A DNA stretch of 64,000 nucleotides from a bacterium (GCA_018822665.1 JAHJJX010000027.1:310001-374000), one strand, 5' to 3'. Positions 1 through 9,872 are shown, counted from the stretch's first letter. Made by a program: numbers and translations. The notes: a model not told the origin generated them from the sequence alone.

Positions 1-2
1 AA

Positions 3-884
3 ATAACAGGTGCCGATGCAGTGAGCCACGGAGCCACAGGAAAAGGGAATGATCAAGTTAGATTTGAGATGGGCTACCTGGGCCAAGATTCTACCTTAAC
101 CATTATTGCTCCATGGAGAGAATGGGATTTAAACTCGAGAGAAAAACTTTTAGCGTATGCTGAAGAACACGGAATCCAAATAGAAAGAAAAGGAAAAAAA
201 TCCCCTTATTCTACGGATGCAAACTTGCTTCACATCTCTTACGAGGGTGGTATTTTAGAAGATCCAAATGCAGAACCTGAAGACAGTATGTGGTTATGGA
301 CAACAAAACCTGAAGATGCTCCCGATACTGCCGAGTACATCGAACTTGGATATCAAAACGGAAATCCTGTATCTTTAAACGGTGAAGAATTAAGTCCTGC
401 TACTATGCTCACAACTTTAAATATAATTGCCGGAAAACACGGTATAGGGCGTGCTGACATAGTAGAAAATAGATTTGTAGGTATGAAAAGTCGCGGATGT
501 TATGAAACTCCAGGCGGAACAATTATGTTAAAAGCCCACAGAGCTATAGAGTCTATTACGCTTGACCGCGAAGCGGCGCACTTAAAAGATGAGCTCATGC
601 CGCGCTATGCTAAACTTATTTACAACGGTTTTTGGTTCGCACCCGAGAGAGAGATGCTTCAAGCTGCAATCGATAAAACGCAAGAGTTTGTAGACGGAAC
701 GGTGAGATTGAAACTTTACAAAGGAAATGTAACCGTAGTTGGACGTGCATCTAAAAATTCACTTTTTAATCCAGAATATTGTACTTTTGAAGAAGATTCA
801 GTTTATGACCAAAAAGATGCGGCCGGATTTATTAAACTGAATGCTTTGCGATTTATAATTGCAGGCAAAGCTAGAAAAAAATAA
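3..884 (+). CDS. argG: Argininosuccinate synthase, C-terminal part (5' truncated by window edge)
   Basis: Joins citrulline and aspartate with ATP to make argininosuccinate in arginine biosynthesis; cytosolic. The frame is open to the left edge, so the true start lies outside; about 290 of the usual 400 or so residues are present. The first residues ([20 protein letters not shown]) are the family's citrulline/aspartate-binding segment, followed by the characteristic stretches APWREWDL and [10 protein letters not shown]. An internal GTG at position 21 is not a credible start because the conserved frame continues upstream of it. The next gene begins 22 bases downstream. Identification is secure. 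Confidence 0.96.
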   Translation: MTGADAVSHGATGKGNDQVRFEMGYLGQDSTLTIIAPWREWDLNSREKLLAYAEEHGIQIERKGKKSPYSTDANLLHISYEGGILEDPNAEPEDSMWLWTTKPEDAPDTAEYIELGYQNGNPVSLNGEELSPATMLTTLNIIAGKHGIGRADIVENRFVGMKSRGCYETPGGTIMLKAHRAIESITLDREAAHLKDELMPRYAKLIYNGFWFAPEREMLQAAIDKTQEFVDGTVRLKLYKGNVTVVGRASKNSLFNPEYCTFEEDSVYDQKDAAGFIKLNALRFIIAGKARKK

Positions 885-906
885 TATCAATCATAAGGAA
901 AACAAG

Positions 907-1644
907 GTGAGTATAATTAAAATAGATATGAATTCAGATGAGTTTCAAGCCGAACTTGAGAAAACCATTAAATTTACAGATAAAGTAATTAAACAATTTA
1001 ACTGGGAATACAATCCTCAAGAAGAGATAAACGAAGGTGTTCAGCTAGGTCTTGCTCGCAACAAGATGATGTATAACAAAAGATTTTGCCCTTGTTTTAT
1101 GGTAGAAGTTGTTGATGAAAAACCTAAAAGTGTTGAAGATAGAATTTGTCCTTGCAAGCCGGCTTTAGAAAAAGAGATTCCAGAAGATGGTGTATGCCAC
1201 TGTCAAATTTTCTGTACTCCGGAATTCGCAGCCAACAAGCGAATAGAACTTGGTATGGAAGAAGCTGTGCATCAACATTCTCGCGGCTTGACACAAGAAG
1301 AGTGCGCAATGCTAGTAAATCAAAAAGAGTTAGACGGTGATGAGCTGGAAGCTCTTATTGAAGCGCGTGCACTTGGTATGGTTAACTTTAAACTTGTAGA
1401 CGTTCGTGAGCACATGGAATGGCAAATGGGCCATATTAAAGGTGCTGACTCTCTTGTACCTACAAGCAGCTTTTTCCAAACACTTGATGAGGCGAAACTG
1501 GATAAAAATGAAAATATCATTCTCTACTGCCATGTGGGAAGCAGAAGTGCGCACTGTTCAAGAATTTTAACGGATATGGGCTATAAAAAAGTAGGAAATC
1601 TAACGCACGGTATAGTTTCTTATAGTGGTCAAAAACAAAGATAA
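907..1644 (+). CDS. Ferredoxin-thioredoxin reductase catalytic-like domain fused to a rhodanese domain
   Basis: Two-domain protein of about 245 residues. The N-terminal half has the cysteine pattern of the FTR catalytic subunit: CPC at 61-63, CPC at 81-83 and CHC at 97-99, expected to bind a 4Fe-4S cluster beside a redox-active disulfide. The C-terminal half is a rhodanese: LVDVRE followed by the active-site loop CHVGSRS with Cys208. A GTG at 907 is chosen because AAGGA at 895-899 sits 7 bases upstream; a longer reading from 859 would overlap argG. In plants and cyanobacteria FTR passes electrons from ferredoxin to thioredoxin; the rhodanese suggests handling of persulfide sulfur here, which is inference. 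Lies before rplI. Confidence 0.8.
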   Translation: MSIIKIDMNSDEFQAELEKTIKFTDKVIKQFNWEYNPQEEINEGVQLGLARNKMMYNKRFCPCFMVEVVDEKPKSVEDRICPCKPALEKEIPEDGVCHCQIFCTPEFAANKRIELGMEEAVHQHSRGLTQEECAMLVNQKELDGDELEALIEARALGMVNFKLVDVREHMEWQMGHIKGADSLVPTSSFFQTLDEAKLDKNENIILYCHVGSRSAHCSRILTDMGYKKVGNLTHGIVSYSGQKQR

Positions 1645-1664
1645 CAATAAAAGGATAAGCTTAG

Positions 1665-2111
1665 ATGAAAGTATTACTGATTAAAGATGTAAAAGGCCTT
1701 GGCAAAATTGGTGAGGTAAAAGAAGTAAAAGACGGTTATGGGAAAAATTTTCTAATAGGAAAAGGTTTTGCAAAACATGCCACTTCTGAAATCTTGGCAC
1801 AACACACAAAAGATGAAAAAAACAAAGCCGCTCATGAAGCCGCAGAACTTGCAGCTTTAAAAGAGCTGGCAGTTAAACTTGATAAACTTGAAATCATTAT
1901 AACAAAGAAAATGGGAGACAATGGCCATCTGTTTGGTTCCATCACAAAAGATGAAGTTGCACATGCCCTCTTTGATCAACATGGCGTCGAAATTGACAAA
2001 AAGCATATAACTGAAAAACTCTCCATTAAAAGCGTTGGTGAACACGACATAGATTTGAAACTCGGTCATGGAGTTCATGCTACATTGCACGTGGATGTTG
2101 TAGGCGAATAA
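1665..2111 (+). CDS. rplI: 50S ribosomal protein L9
   Basis: Large-subunit ribosomal protein that binds 23S rRNA near the L1 stalk. At 148 residues it has the normal length. The N-terminal domain carries the signature [20 protein letters not shown] and NFLIGKGFA, then a long central helix rich in A, K and E (about 45-75), then the C-terminal domain ending [21 protein letters not shown] lies 9 bases before the ATG. The stop overlaps the hslV start by one base (TAATG), which suggests translational coupling of these neighbours. Confidence 0.97.
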   Translation: MKVLLIKDVKGLGKIGEVKEVKDGYGKNFLIGKGFAKHATSEILAQHTKDEKNKAAHEAAELAALKELAVKLDKLEIIITKKMGDNGHLFGSITKDEVAHALFDQHGVEIDKKHITEKLSIKSVGEHDIDLKLGHGVHATLHVDVVGE

Positions 2112-2644
2112 TGTTTGACGCAACTACCATACTAGCCTATAAAGGCAAAAATAAAGCCGTCATAGGCGGAGATGGTCAGGTTACTTTTGGAGACAGTGTT
2201 TTAAAAGGCAATGCCACAAAAATTCGCACACTTTACAAAGGTAAAATATTAGCCGGCTTTGCCGGAAGTACGGCAGATGCTTTTAACCTTTTTGAAATGT
2301 TTGAAGAATTTCTTGAAGATAAAAAAGGTGATCTTTTAAAATCTGTTATAGAGTTTTCAAAGGCATGGAGAAAAGACAAAGTTTTAAGAAGACTAGAAGC
2401 AATGATGATAGTTTTAGACAATGACCATATCTTTATTTTAACTGGAAACGGAGATGTAGTTGAACCTGAAGATGGTGAAATAGCCTCTATAGGCAGTGGT
2501 GGAAACTTTGCCATCTCTGCAGCAAGAGCACTAAGAAAACATGTACATGAAATGGATGAAGAAATACTTGTAAAAGAGAGTTTAAGTATTGCGGCTGATT
2601 TATGTATATACACAAACCACAACATTAAAACGCTTACATTATAG
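2111..2644 (+). CDS. hslV: ATP-dependent protease peptidase subunit HslV (ClpQ)
   Basis: Threonine peptidase of the HslUV complex, a bacterial proteasome relative that degrades misfolded and regulatory proteins in the cytosol. The protein starts [12 protein letters not shown]; by comparison with relatives the propeptide is MFDA and Thr5 becomes the catalytic N-terminal nucleophile after processing. GGDGQVTFG and the [14 protein letters not shown] segment are typical. Length 177 is usual. It overlaps rplI by one base and is followed 8 bases later by hslU, its ATPase partner. Confidence 0.97.
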   Translation: MFDATTILAYKGKNKAVIGGDGQVTFGDSVLKGNATKIRTLYKGKILAGFAGSTADAFNLFEMFEEFLEDKKGDLLKSVIEFSKAWRKDKVLRRLEAMMIVLDNDHIFILTGNGDVVEPEDGEIASIGSGGNFAISAARALRKHVHEMDEEILVKESLSIAADLCIYTNHNIKTLTL

Positions 2645-2652
2645 GAAAAATA

Positions 2653-3981
2653 ATGAACTTGACACCCAAAGAGATAGTTGAGTACTTAGACAGGTATGTT
2701 ATTTCACAAAAAGATGCCAAAAAAACAATAGCTCTCGCTCTAAGAACAAGATACAGAAGAATGCAATTAAGTAAAGAACTCCAAGATGAGATAATGCCGA
2801 AAAATATCTTGATGATAGGTTCTACCGGCGTTGGTAAAACTGAGATTTCAAGACGGCTTGCAAAAATGATGAAAGTTCCATTTATTAAAGTAGAGGCAAG
2901 TAAATACACTGAAGTCGGTTTTGTGGGTCGTGATGTTGAATCTATGATTAGAGACCTTGTTGTGTCTTCAATAGCAATAGTCAAAGCCGAAAGAGAAGAA
3001 GAAAATAAAGATAAAATAGATAATTATGTCATCAATAAAATAGTTGAAAAACTTCTTCCGCCTCTTCCAGACCAAGCAACTCCTGAAAAAAAAGACGATT
3101 ACAAAAAGCTTCTCAAAACAATGGAAGAGAAAGTAATACATGGAGAGATGGATGAAAAAATCATTCAAATTAAATTTGACAAAGTTAATATAGAATTCAA
3201 TGATACAAATCTCCCGCCTGAAATGGCCAAGGTTCAGGAATCATTTTCAAAAATTTTCTCCACAATGAATAAAGAAGACAATAAAAAAGATGTGACGGTG
3301 AAAGATGCTAAAGTTTTGCTCAGACAAGAAGCCACTTCCAAACTTCTGGATATGACCAATATTAATGCAGAAGCATTGAGACGTGCCGAAGACGGCGGAA
3401 TTATTTTTTTAGATGAAATTGATAAAATAGCTATCAGTTCAAAATCACAAGGAAGAAATGACCCGAGTAAAGAAGGTGTGCAAAGAGACCTATTGCCAAT
3501 TGTGGAAGGGAGCAGCGTAACAACAAAATACGGTGTTATCAATACAGACCATATACTTTTTATAGCAGCAGGCGCATTTCATTTGACGAAACCAAGCGAC
3601 CTTATTCCAGAGCTCCAAGGAAGGTTTCCTCTAAGAGTTGAGCTAGAAGCGCTCACAGAAGAATCTCTTTATCTCATTCTTACACAGACGAAGAATTCTC
3701 TTTTAAAACAATATGAAGCATTACTGAGCGTAGAAGGTTTAAAAATAATTTTTGAAGATGATGCAATAAAAGCAATAGCGAAACTAGCGCATAAAGCCAA
3801 TGAAATAACTGAAGATATCGGAGCAAGAAGATTACATACCGTCATTGAAAAAGTTTTAGAAGATATTAGCTTTAATGCGGATGAATATAAAGACAAAGAA
3901 TACGTGATTACTTCAAAGCTTGTCCACGAAAAACTTGATTTAGTTGTAGAAAATGATGACTTGTCTCGTTATATATTATAA
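2653..3981 (+). CDS. hslU: ATP-dependent protease ATPase subunit HslU (ClpY)
   Basis: AAA+ unfoldase that feeds substrates into HslV. Seen: N-terminal LTPKEIVEYLDRYVISQ, Walker A GSTGVGKTE near residue 57, the pore segment KYTEVGFVGRDVE, an intermediate domain (about 105-230), Walker B IIFLDEIDK, arginine-finger region LQGRFPLRVEL, and the C-terminal DDLSRYIL that docks into HslV. At 442 residues it is full length. Translated directly after hslV. Confidence 0.97.
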   Translation: MNLTPKEIVEYLDRYVISQKDAKKTIALALRTRYRRMQLSKELQDEIMPKNILMIGSTGVGKTEISRRLAKMMKVPFIKVEASKYTEVGFVGRDVESMIRDLVVSSIAIVKAEREEENKDKIDNYVINKIVEKLLPPLPDQATPEKKDDYKKLLKTMEEKVIHGEMDEKIIQIKFDKVNIEFNDTNLPPEMAKVQESFSKIFSTMNKEDNKKDVTVKDAKVLLRQEATSKLLDMTNINAEALRRAEDGGIIFLDEIDKIAISSKSQGRNDPSKEGVQRDLLPIVEGSSVTTKYGVINTDHILFIAAGAFHLTKPSDLIPELQGRFPLRVELEALTEESLYLILTQTKNSLLKQYEALLSVEGLKIIFEDDAIKAIAKLAHKANEITEDIGARRLHTVIEKVLEDISFNADEYKDKEYVITSKLVHEKLDLVVENDDLSRYIL

Positions 3982-4047
3982 TAACAAAAAAAGAAATAAT
4001 TCTTTTAGCCCTGTACGTACTTGCTTATCCATGGCGGGTAACCCAAC

Positions 4048-4066
4048 GCCACTTTGTGGCTTTTTT
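4048..4066 (+). terminator. Rho-independent terminator between hslU and era
   Basis: A 5-bp stem GCCAC/GTGGC with a TTT loop is followed at once by TTTTTT. It lies 66 bases after hslU and 11 bases before era. It should end or attenuate the rplI-hslVU transcript. The bases just upstream (4034-4050) hold a second small inverted structure, GGCGGGTAACCCAACGCC. Confidence 0.65.
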
Positions 4067-4077
4067 AAAGGAAAAAT

Positions 4078-4986
4078 ATGAGTAAAACTGATTTATCCAA
4101 ACAAACCGCTACAAGAGCAGGTTTTGTTTCTCTAATAGGTCGTCCAAATGCCGGTAAAAGCACACTTATGAATTCGCTTTTAGGTGAAAAGATTGCTATG
4201 GTGAGCCAAAAAGCAAATGCAACAAGAAAGCGTTCAAATGCGATAGTAATGCATAACAACACGCAAATAATCTTTGTTGACACTCCGGGTTTACATGAAC
4301 GAGAGAAGGTATTAAATCAGTTTATGCTTGATGAAGCTTTAAAAGCGATGGGCGACTGCGATTTGATAGTATACCTTGCGCCCGTAACCGACAGTCTGGA
4401 AAACTATGAGAAATTTTTAAAATTAAATGATTCAAAAATTAAGCATATTATAGTTCTTAGCAAAATAGATCAGGTGCCTCAGGCAAAACTTTTCAAAAAA
4501 ATAAGCGAATACAATCAACTCTCGGAACATTTTGAAGCACTCATACCGGTAGCTATTGCGAAAAAAGTTGGGCATGTGGACTTACTAGAAACCATTTCAA
4601 AAAATCTTCCCGATTCGCCTTATCTTTTTGATCCGGATGATTTAACCAGTGAGCTTGTACGCGATATTTATGCGGGATTTATCAGAGAGGCTATATTTGA
4701 AAATATTAGCGACGAAATACCTTATGAATCAGATGTATTAATTGAAAAAATAGAAGAAGATCAAAATATAGATAAAATTTATGCAACTATCATTATAGAA
4801 AAAGAGAGCCAAAAAGGGATTATTATAGGTAAAAGCGGTGAGGCAATTAAAAGAATTGGCAAGTATGCAAGAGAAAAAATAGAAACTCTAAGCGGTAAAA
4901 AAGCATATCTCAATTTACAAGTAAGCGTAAAAAAAGGGTGGAGCAAAGATAAAGCCTTCTTAGAAGAGATAGGATATAAGTCTTGA
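4078..4986 (+). CDS. era: GTPase Era (16S rRNA-binding ribosome assembly factor)
   Basis: Essential GTPase that binds the 3' end of 16S rRNA and helps 30S maturation. G1 is GRPNAGKST (about residues 20-28), G3 is DTPGLHE, G4 is LSKID, and the C-terminal KH domain is visible as IIIGKSGEAIKRIGKYARE with the closing VKKGWSKD. Length 302 is standard. AAAGGAAAAAT precedes the ATG. Its end overlaps the next start by 4 bases, so the two cell-wall genes that follow are probably co-transcribed with era. Confidence 0.97.
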   Translation: MSKTDLSKQTATRAGFVSLIGRPNAGKSTLMNSLLGEKIAMVSQKANATRKRSNAIVMHNNTQIIFVDTPGLHEREKVLNQFMLDEALKAMGDCDLIVYLAPVTDSLENYEKFLKLNDSKIKHIIVLSKIDQVPQAKLFKKISEYNQLSEHFEALIPVAIAKKVGHVDLLETISKNLPDSPYLFDPDDLTSELVRDIYAGFIREAIFENISDEIPYESDVLIEKIEEDQNIDKIYATIIIEKESQKGIIIGKSGEAIKRIGKYAREKIETLSGKKAYLNLQVSVKKGWSKDKAFLEEIGYKS

Positions 4987-5942
4987 AGATACTATTTATA
5001 TTTTTCATAAGCATCTCCCTTTATGCTAATAGTTTATTAACAAACTATAGACTCAACGGCATTGAACATATAGAACAACAAATGGATTTTGAACTTACAA
5101 AAAAAGAGTACTGGAGCGAATATTTAAAAGACAAAGATACGCTTTTTGGTTTTATTGAAGCACATTCATCCCTTTTAACTTGTAATAAAGAGGCATCAAC
5201 TCTCAGTTTATACAAAAAAAATGGAAGTAATAAATTCGAATTTGTAAAAGATTATAATGCCTTCACAGGTCGTATACAGGGAGATAAAAGCCATGAAGGA
5301 GATTTAAAAACTCCTATAGGGATATATGAATTGACAGAAAAAATATCCAAACTTGACCAATTTTACGGTCCACTTGCCTTTGTCACGTCATACCCGAATA
5401 TATACGATACTTATCGGGGGAAAAATGGTTCAGGAATATGGATACACGGCCTTCCTACGGAACAAGAAAGAGATGAATACACAAAAGGCTGCATTGCAAT
5501 TAATAATGAAAATATTGAATGTTTAGACAAGCGTATTAATGTTTCTGAGACATTATTAATTATAAATAAATCCAATATTCCACAAAATATTTCCAAAGAC
5601 ACGCTGGCATCCATCCTTTCTCAATTATTTGCATGGAGACACGCATGGCTTTATAATGACTTAGATAAATATCTAGATTTTTATGCATCTGATTTTATTC
5701 GAATAGACGGTATGGGTTACAATAGGTTTACAACATACAAAACAAGAATATTTGCTAAAAATGAAAAAAAGACAATCATTTTTAGTGATATAAATATTCT
5801 TCCTTATCCAAGCATTAAAGATACCTACCAAATTACTTTTAAAGAAAACTACTTATCAAACAGTTTCAAGTTCGTTGGAAATAAAACGCTGATGATAAGA
5901 ATTGATGCAACAAATAAAATTAAAATTTTTACAGAAAAATAA
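4983..5942 (+). CDS. pgp2: Periplasmic L,D-carboxypeptidase (YkuD domain plus NTF2-like domain), Csd6/Pgp2 type
   Basis: Trims peptidoglycan tetrapeptides to tripeptides; in Helicobacter and Campylobacter the homologues Csd6/Pgp2 are needed for helical shape. Signal peptide at residues 1-15 (MKILFIFFISISLYA). YkuD catalytic motif: His155 in WIHG and Cys170 in KGCIAI. The last 110 residues or so form an NTF2-like module with WRHAWLYNDLDKYLDFY, as in Csd6. Length 319 fits. The start overlaps era by 4 bases and the next gene starts directly after the stop. Substrate assignment is from homology; whether the host cell is curved cannot be read from the window. Confidence 0.85.
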   Translation: MKILFIFFISISLYANSLLTNYRLNGIEHIEQQMDFELTKKEYWSEYLKDKDTLFGFIEAHSSLLTCNKEASTLSLYKKNGSNKFEFVKDYNAFTGRIQGDKSHEGDLKTPIGIYELTEKISKLDQFYGPLAFVTSYPNIYDTYRGKNGSGIWIHGLPTEQERDEYTKGCIAINNENIECLDKRINVSETLLIINKSNIPQNISKDTLASILSQLFAWRHAWLYNDLDKYLDFYASDFIRIDGMGYNRFTTYKTRIFAKNEKKTIIFSDINILPYPSIKDTYQITFKENYLSNSFKFVGNKTLMIRIDATNKIKIFTEK

Positions 5943-7226
5943 ATGAAACTTATATTAATTACTTTGATTCTTATGAATTATCTGTATGCTGATATTCAGC
6001 TTATAAAAAAAGAAAATACTGATTCAAATACGACCTTGCTCGTTATAGCAGGCATACATGGGGATGAGCCTGGCGGTTACTTTGCGTCATCTATATTAAG
6101 CACGCATTATAATATTACTTCTAAAAATTTATGGATAGTACCGAATCTAAATAAGGACAGTATTCAAGAAGATAAAAGAGGCATAAACGGAGATATGAAT
6201 AGAAAATTCTCCACAATAGAAAAACATGATAAAGATGAAAAAATAGTAACTGAAATCAAAAAAATTATACTTTCTCAAAATGTTTCTTTAGTTTTGAACT
6301 TACATGACGGGCACGGTTTTTACAGAAAAAAAGACCAAGGAAATATTTTTAATCCAAATGCATGGGGACAAACATGCGTGATTGACCAATGCAAACTTGA
6401 CAAGAATCAACCTTTTGGAAACTTAGATACAATAGCCTCCTCTGTAAAAGATAATTTAAACAAAAAGCTTTTGCTTGAGCATCACAGTTTTGATGTTAAA
6501 AATACAAATACGAAGTTCGATGATGAAACAATGCAACTATCGCTTACTTACTATGCCGTTACAAACAATAAGCCTGCTTTTGCGATTGAAAGCAGCAAAA
6601 ACCTCTCTTCACTATCACAAAAAGTTTTTTATCAACTTCTTGCTATTGAAGAATTTATGAAAATTATGGACATATCTTTTTCAAGAAATTTTGAACTGAA
6701 TGAAGTTGAAATAGATAAAATATTGCATGAAAATGGTACATTAAACATTAATAACAATATATTATTAAATTTTAATGATATAAAAAAATCTTTAAGCTAT
6801 ATTCCGATAAAATCAAGCGGCAATCGATTTGATTTTTCACATCCGCTTGGCAGTGTAAAGAGAGTTAACGGTGATTATATAGTTTATCTAGGCAATAAAA
6901 AAATTACAACTTTAAAACCTCAATATTTTAAAATAGCAAAAAAATGTTTTGAGAATTTTGATGTAAAAATAGATGGGAAAGTTGTTTCTGTGCCTCAGGC
7001 TTCAGATATTTTTGTAAATGACGATTTTAGAATAATGGACGGTAAAGGTTTTCGTGTAAACGTAATTGGTTTTAAATCGAGTAAGTTTACGAACGAGGTT
7101 GGTGTTGATATAAATCTTATGTCCTTAGACAAAGATTTTTCTGTTGATGAAAATAATAAAGTTTATAGAATTGAATTTTATAAAGATGATGAATTTTGTT
7201 CCATGTCAATGGTTCATTTTAAATAG
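5943..7226 (+). CDS. pgp1: Periplasmic D,L-carboxypeptidase of M14 family, Csd4/Pgp1 type
   Basis: Zinc carboxypeptidase that shortens peptidoglycan tripeptide stems to dipeptides; homologues Csd4 and Pgp1 set helical cell shape. Signal peptide at 1-16. Zinc motif H39-G-D-E42 in AGIHGDEPGG, and a later NLHDGHGF segment that supplies the third ligand. About 200 further residues form the C-terminal domains seen in Csd4. Adjacent to the Csd6-like gene with no spacer, so the two trimming enzymes form one unit with era. Confidence 0.85.
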   Translation: MKLILITLILMNYLYADIQLIKKENTDSNTTLLVIAGIHGDEPGGYFASSILSTHYNITSKNLWIVPNLNKDSIQEDKRGINGDMNRKFSTIEKHDKDEKIVTEIKKIILSQNVSLVLNLHDGHGFYRKKDQGNIFNPNAWGQTCVIDQCKLDKNQPFGNLDTIASSVKDNLNKKLLLEHHSFDVKNTNTKFDDETMQLSLTYYAVTNNKPAFAIESSKNLSSLSQKVFYQLLAIEEFMKIMDISFSRNFELNEVEIDKILHENGTLNINNNILLNFNDIKKSLSYIPIKSSGNRFDFSHPLGSVKRVNGDYIVYLGNKKITTLKPQYFKIAKKCFENFDVKIDGKVVSVPQASDIFVNDDFRIMDGKGFRVNVIGFKSSKFTNEVGVDINLMSLDKDFSVDENNKVYRIEFYKDDEFCSMSMVHFK

Positions 7227-7237
7227 GATTAAGGCGA

Positions 7238-8773
7238 ATGAAGAAAACAAAACAAAGCTCTTTTTCAAGTGTAATATCAGTTAATCCATATAAAAATACG
7301 TATTTTAGTGGTATTTCTAGTTTTTTAACGCAAACAAATTCACCACAATATTCCAAAGACCAATTTGCTATCTCATATTTAAATACGAAAGGCTTTATAA
7401 ACAGCCAAATAACAATAACTAAAAATATTCCTCAAGAAGATCTGTATGATGCTATATTTAATAAAGTGTATGATGATTTAGCTCTAGACCAAGCAATAAC
7501 ATATCAAATACAGTTCATTGAAACCTTCAATAATCTAGACGAGAATAATAGACATTTTCATGTATTTATTGTTGATCCGATAACCATAGATGAAGTATTT
7601 AATGAAACAGTAAATAAAATAAAGTATCTAGATATCATCATCCCGTCCCCTTTATTATTGAAATCATTATATTCAAGAGAAATTATAGATAACAATGGCG
7701 TGCATTGTTTTGTGTACTTTCAAGAAAATGATACTTTCATAAGCGTGTATAGTGAGCAAGAATTTTTATATACAAAATCCATAAAATACTCTTTAATACA
7801 AATGCATGAAAGATTTTGTGAAATATATGGAGAAAGAATAGAATATAAAGATTTTATTCATTTTTTATCCACTCACAATCTTAAAGATACTCTAAGCGAC
7901 TACAAAGAAACTGTTATTAAACTGTATAAAGAAATTTTTGCAAATATTAATGATATCTTGACTTATGTAAAAAGAGCATACAATATACCAAAACTGGACC
8001 ATTTGTATATAGGCATGCAAATATCCACTGTCACCAAATTAGATGAAATGGCGGAAGTTGAATTAAATTTAAAATGCAGTAATTTTGAATTTGACTATGG
8101 ATTTGAGAGTCATAGCGCATATATTGACCAACTCCACGCTCTCATGCATATCTATGCTTCACTTCCGGAAACAGAGAAGTACAAATGTAATTTCACAACT
8201 TTTATCCGTCCTCCGAAATTTATTCAAAGAGAAAGCGGTAAGCTTATAATTATAAGCGCGGCATCACTGCTCATTGCTTTTATTTATCCTTTAACTTATT
8301 GGGTATTGACATACGCTCAAACAATACAATATGAGCTTATGCAACTAGAATATACTGAAGTGCATAACATAAAGACGACAAGAGAAGCCACTATTAAAAA
8401 TAGAGAGGCTGATAAAAGTAAAGTTTTAACTTTACTTTCCCAAGAAAAACAAGATTATACTGACAAAAAGAATACTTTAATAAAGATTCGTGAAGTAAAA
8501 GTGCTTTATCCGATGAAAGCAAAACTTTTATCTCTGCTCACAAGTGATCTCAATAAATTTAATATTAATCTTGAATCTTTATCGTACTCAGAAAAAGATA
8601 ATATTAAAAAATTCTCTTTAGACCTCGTTGCTTCTGAAGACAAAAAAATCACCCAACTTTTAGAGTATTTAACCAAAACACATGAGGGGAAATTTATTTT
8701 TTCACTCGAAAAAATCTCATTTGATAAAGAATCCAAGAAATACTTTAGTGAATTAAAGGTAAAAATATTATGA
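7238..8773 (+). CDS. Type IV pilus / MSHA-type assembly protein, PilM-PilN-like (MshI position)
   Basis: First gene of the pilus-like cluster, 511 residues. Residues 1-330 are cytoplasmic and fit an actin-like PilM module; one membrane segment lies near 335-357 (LIIISAASLLIAFIYPL); residues 360-511 are coiled-coil then a small periplasmic fold, as in PilN. This PilM-TM-PilN layout matches MshI, and its place before a PilO-like gene supports this. Sequence resemblance is weak, so the call rests mainly on architecture and gene order. The last 4 bases overlap the next gene. Confidence 0.6.
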   Translation: MKKTKQSSFSSVISVNPYKNTYFSGISSFLTQTNSPQYSKDQFAISYLNTKGFINSQITITKNIPQEDLYDAIFNKVYDDLALDQAITYQIQFIETFNNLDENNRHFHVFIVDPITIDEVFNETVNKIKYLDIIIPSPLLLKSLYSREIIDNNGVHCFVYFQENDTFISVYSEQEFLYTKSIKYSLIQMHERFCEIYGERIEYKDFIHFLSTHNLKDTLSDYKETVIKLYKEIFANINDILTYVKRAYNIPKLDHLYIGMQISTVTKLDEMAEVELNLKCSNFEFDYGFESHSAYIDQLHALMHIYASLPETEKYKCNFTTFIRPPKFIQRESGKLIIISAASLLIAFIYPLTYWVLTYAQTIQYELMQLEYTEVHNIKTTREATIKNREADKSKVLTLLSQEKQDYTDKKNTLIKIREVKVLYPMKAKLLSLLTSDLNKFNINLESLSYSEKDNIKKFSLDLVASEDKKITQLLEYLTKTHEGKFIFSLEKISFDKESKKYFSELKVKIL

Positions 8774-9402
8774 AATTAAATATTGAAGATTATTTACATA
8801 AAATAGATTCTGCTTATAAAACTAAAAGTCAAAAAGATATATATATGATGTATGTCATGATTTTTGGTCTTATTTTTGCTTTTTCATATTTACTTTTCTG
8901 GGAAACATCTGAAAGTGCCTTTACACAACAAAGGGAACAGATAAATGCACTAGACTCGAAAATAAATATAGATAAAATGTATTTGGAGTACAATCCAGAA
9001 ATTAAAATTACCAGTCTTGAAAAAGAAATATCCGATGCGGAGAATGCGTTATTAACATACAAAGACAACAACGAATACATTAAAAATAAAATCGAAGCCA
9101 TCTCTTCGCTTATCTATGATGAGAGGGCTTGGGGCGAGTATCTTCATTCAATTTCTAAAAATGCAAAAAAATTTAATATTAAAATATTGAATTTTACAAA
9201 TACATACTCTATGCAGAATAAGTCATTTGGACATATTTTAGATATTAACTTAAGCACGACAGGAAATTACAGCAATACTTTGAACTTTATAAACTCATTA
9301 GAACAAAGTGAGCTTGTAGTTGACCTTCATGATTTAAAAATAAAAGCAGAAGATACTTTAAATACAGATTTAAATATTTCGGTTTGGGGGATTACATACT
9401 AA
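8770..9402 (+). CDS. PilO-like inner-membrane assembly protein (MshJ position)
   Basis: 210 residues: a short cytoplasmic N-terminus, one membrane segment near residues 27-45 (YVMIFGLIFAFSYLLFW), a coiled-coil to about 110, then a small alpha/beta periplasmic domain. This is the PilO/MshJ plan; such proteins pair with PilN to align the inner-membrane platform with the secretin. Overlaps the upstream gene by 4 bases and the downstream gene by 19 bases. Confidence 0.6.
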   Translation: MKLNIEDYLHKIDSAYKTKSQKDIYMMYVMIFGLIFAFSYLLFWETSESAFTQQREQINALDSKINIDKMYLEYNPEIKITSLEKEISDAENALLTYKDNNEYIKNKIEAISSLIYDERAWGEYLHSISKNAKKFNIKILNFTNTYSMQNKSFGHILDINLSTTGNYSNTLNFINSLEQSELVVDLHDLKIKAEDTLNTDLNISVWGITY

Positions 9403-9872
9403 TGAAAAATAACCTTATTGTAACCTTTTTGCTACTTATATCAATAAACTTAAGTTCTAATGAACTTGCTTGGGTTGATGAACAAGTTGAAGCTATTAAA
9501 CCTGCAAGAAAGGGGGAAAGTATTTCTGATATTGAAAAATTGGCAGATCCGTTTATTTTTTTGCAAAAAAATAAATCTCCCAACAAAGAGGATGCAATTA
9601 AAGTGAATAATAGAGTCAGCACATCTTATAGTCATGCGGTTGCTTCTCCAAAATCTGAAACAAAGCATCATGCTATTAAACAATTGGTACTTGTTGCTGT
9701 CATCAACAAATCTGCCTTGATAAATGACAAGTGGTACCGTTTAAATGACAAAATCGGCAAATATGTAATTACTGATATAGATAGAACATCCGTTGTTTTA
9801 ACAGATAATCATAAAAGTTTAGTACTCTCAACAAATAGCCAAAACAAAACTTTAAAATTTAATAACAAGTAG
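9384..9872 (+). CDS. Putative PilP/MshK-like periplasmic protein
   Basis: 162 residues; MGDYILMKNN is the longest start, but the ATG at 9402 (MKNNLIVTFLLLISINLSS) is likelier because it begins a clean signal peptide and touches the end of the previous gene. The C-terminal half (KQLVLVAVINKSALINDKWYRLNDKIG) resembles the small beta domain of PilP/MshK, which binds the secretin. It also sits in the position of ctsR of Campylobacter. Function is inferred from position and fold only. Confidence 0.5.
   Translation: MGDYILMKNNLIVTFLLLISINLSSNELAWVDEQVEAIKPARKGESISDIEKLADPFIFLQKNKSPNKEDAIKVNNRVSTSYSHAVASPKSETKHHAIKQLVLVAVINKSALINDKWYRLNDKIGKYVITDIDRTSVVLTDNHKSLVLSTNSQNKTLKFNNK

Noticed and set aside
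4034-4050. GGCGGGTAACCCAACGCC as a small RNA
   Set aside because: A short nested inverted repeat only, without promoter or separate terminator; more likely part of the hslU-era terminator region.
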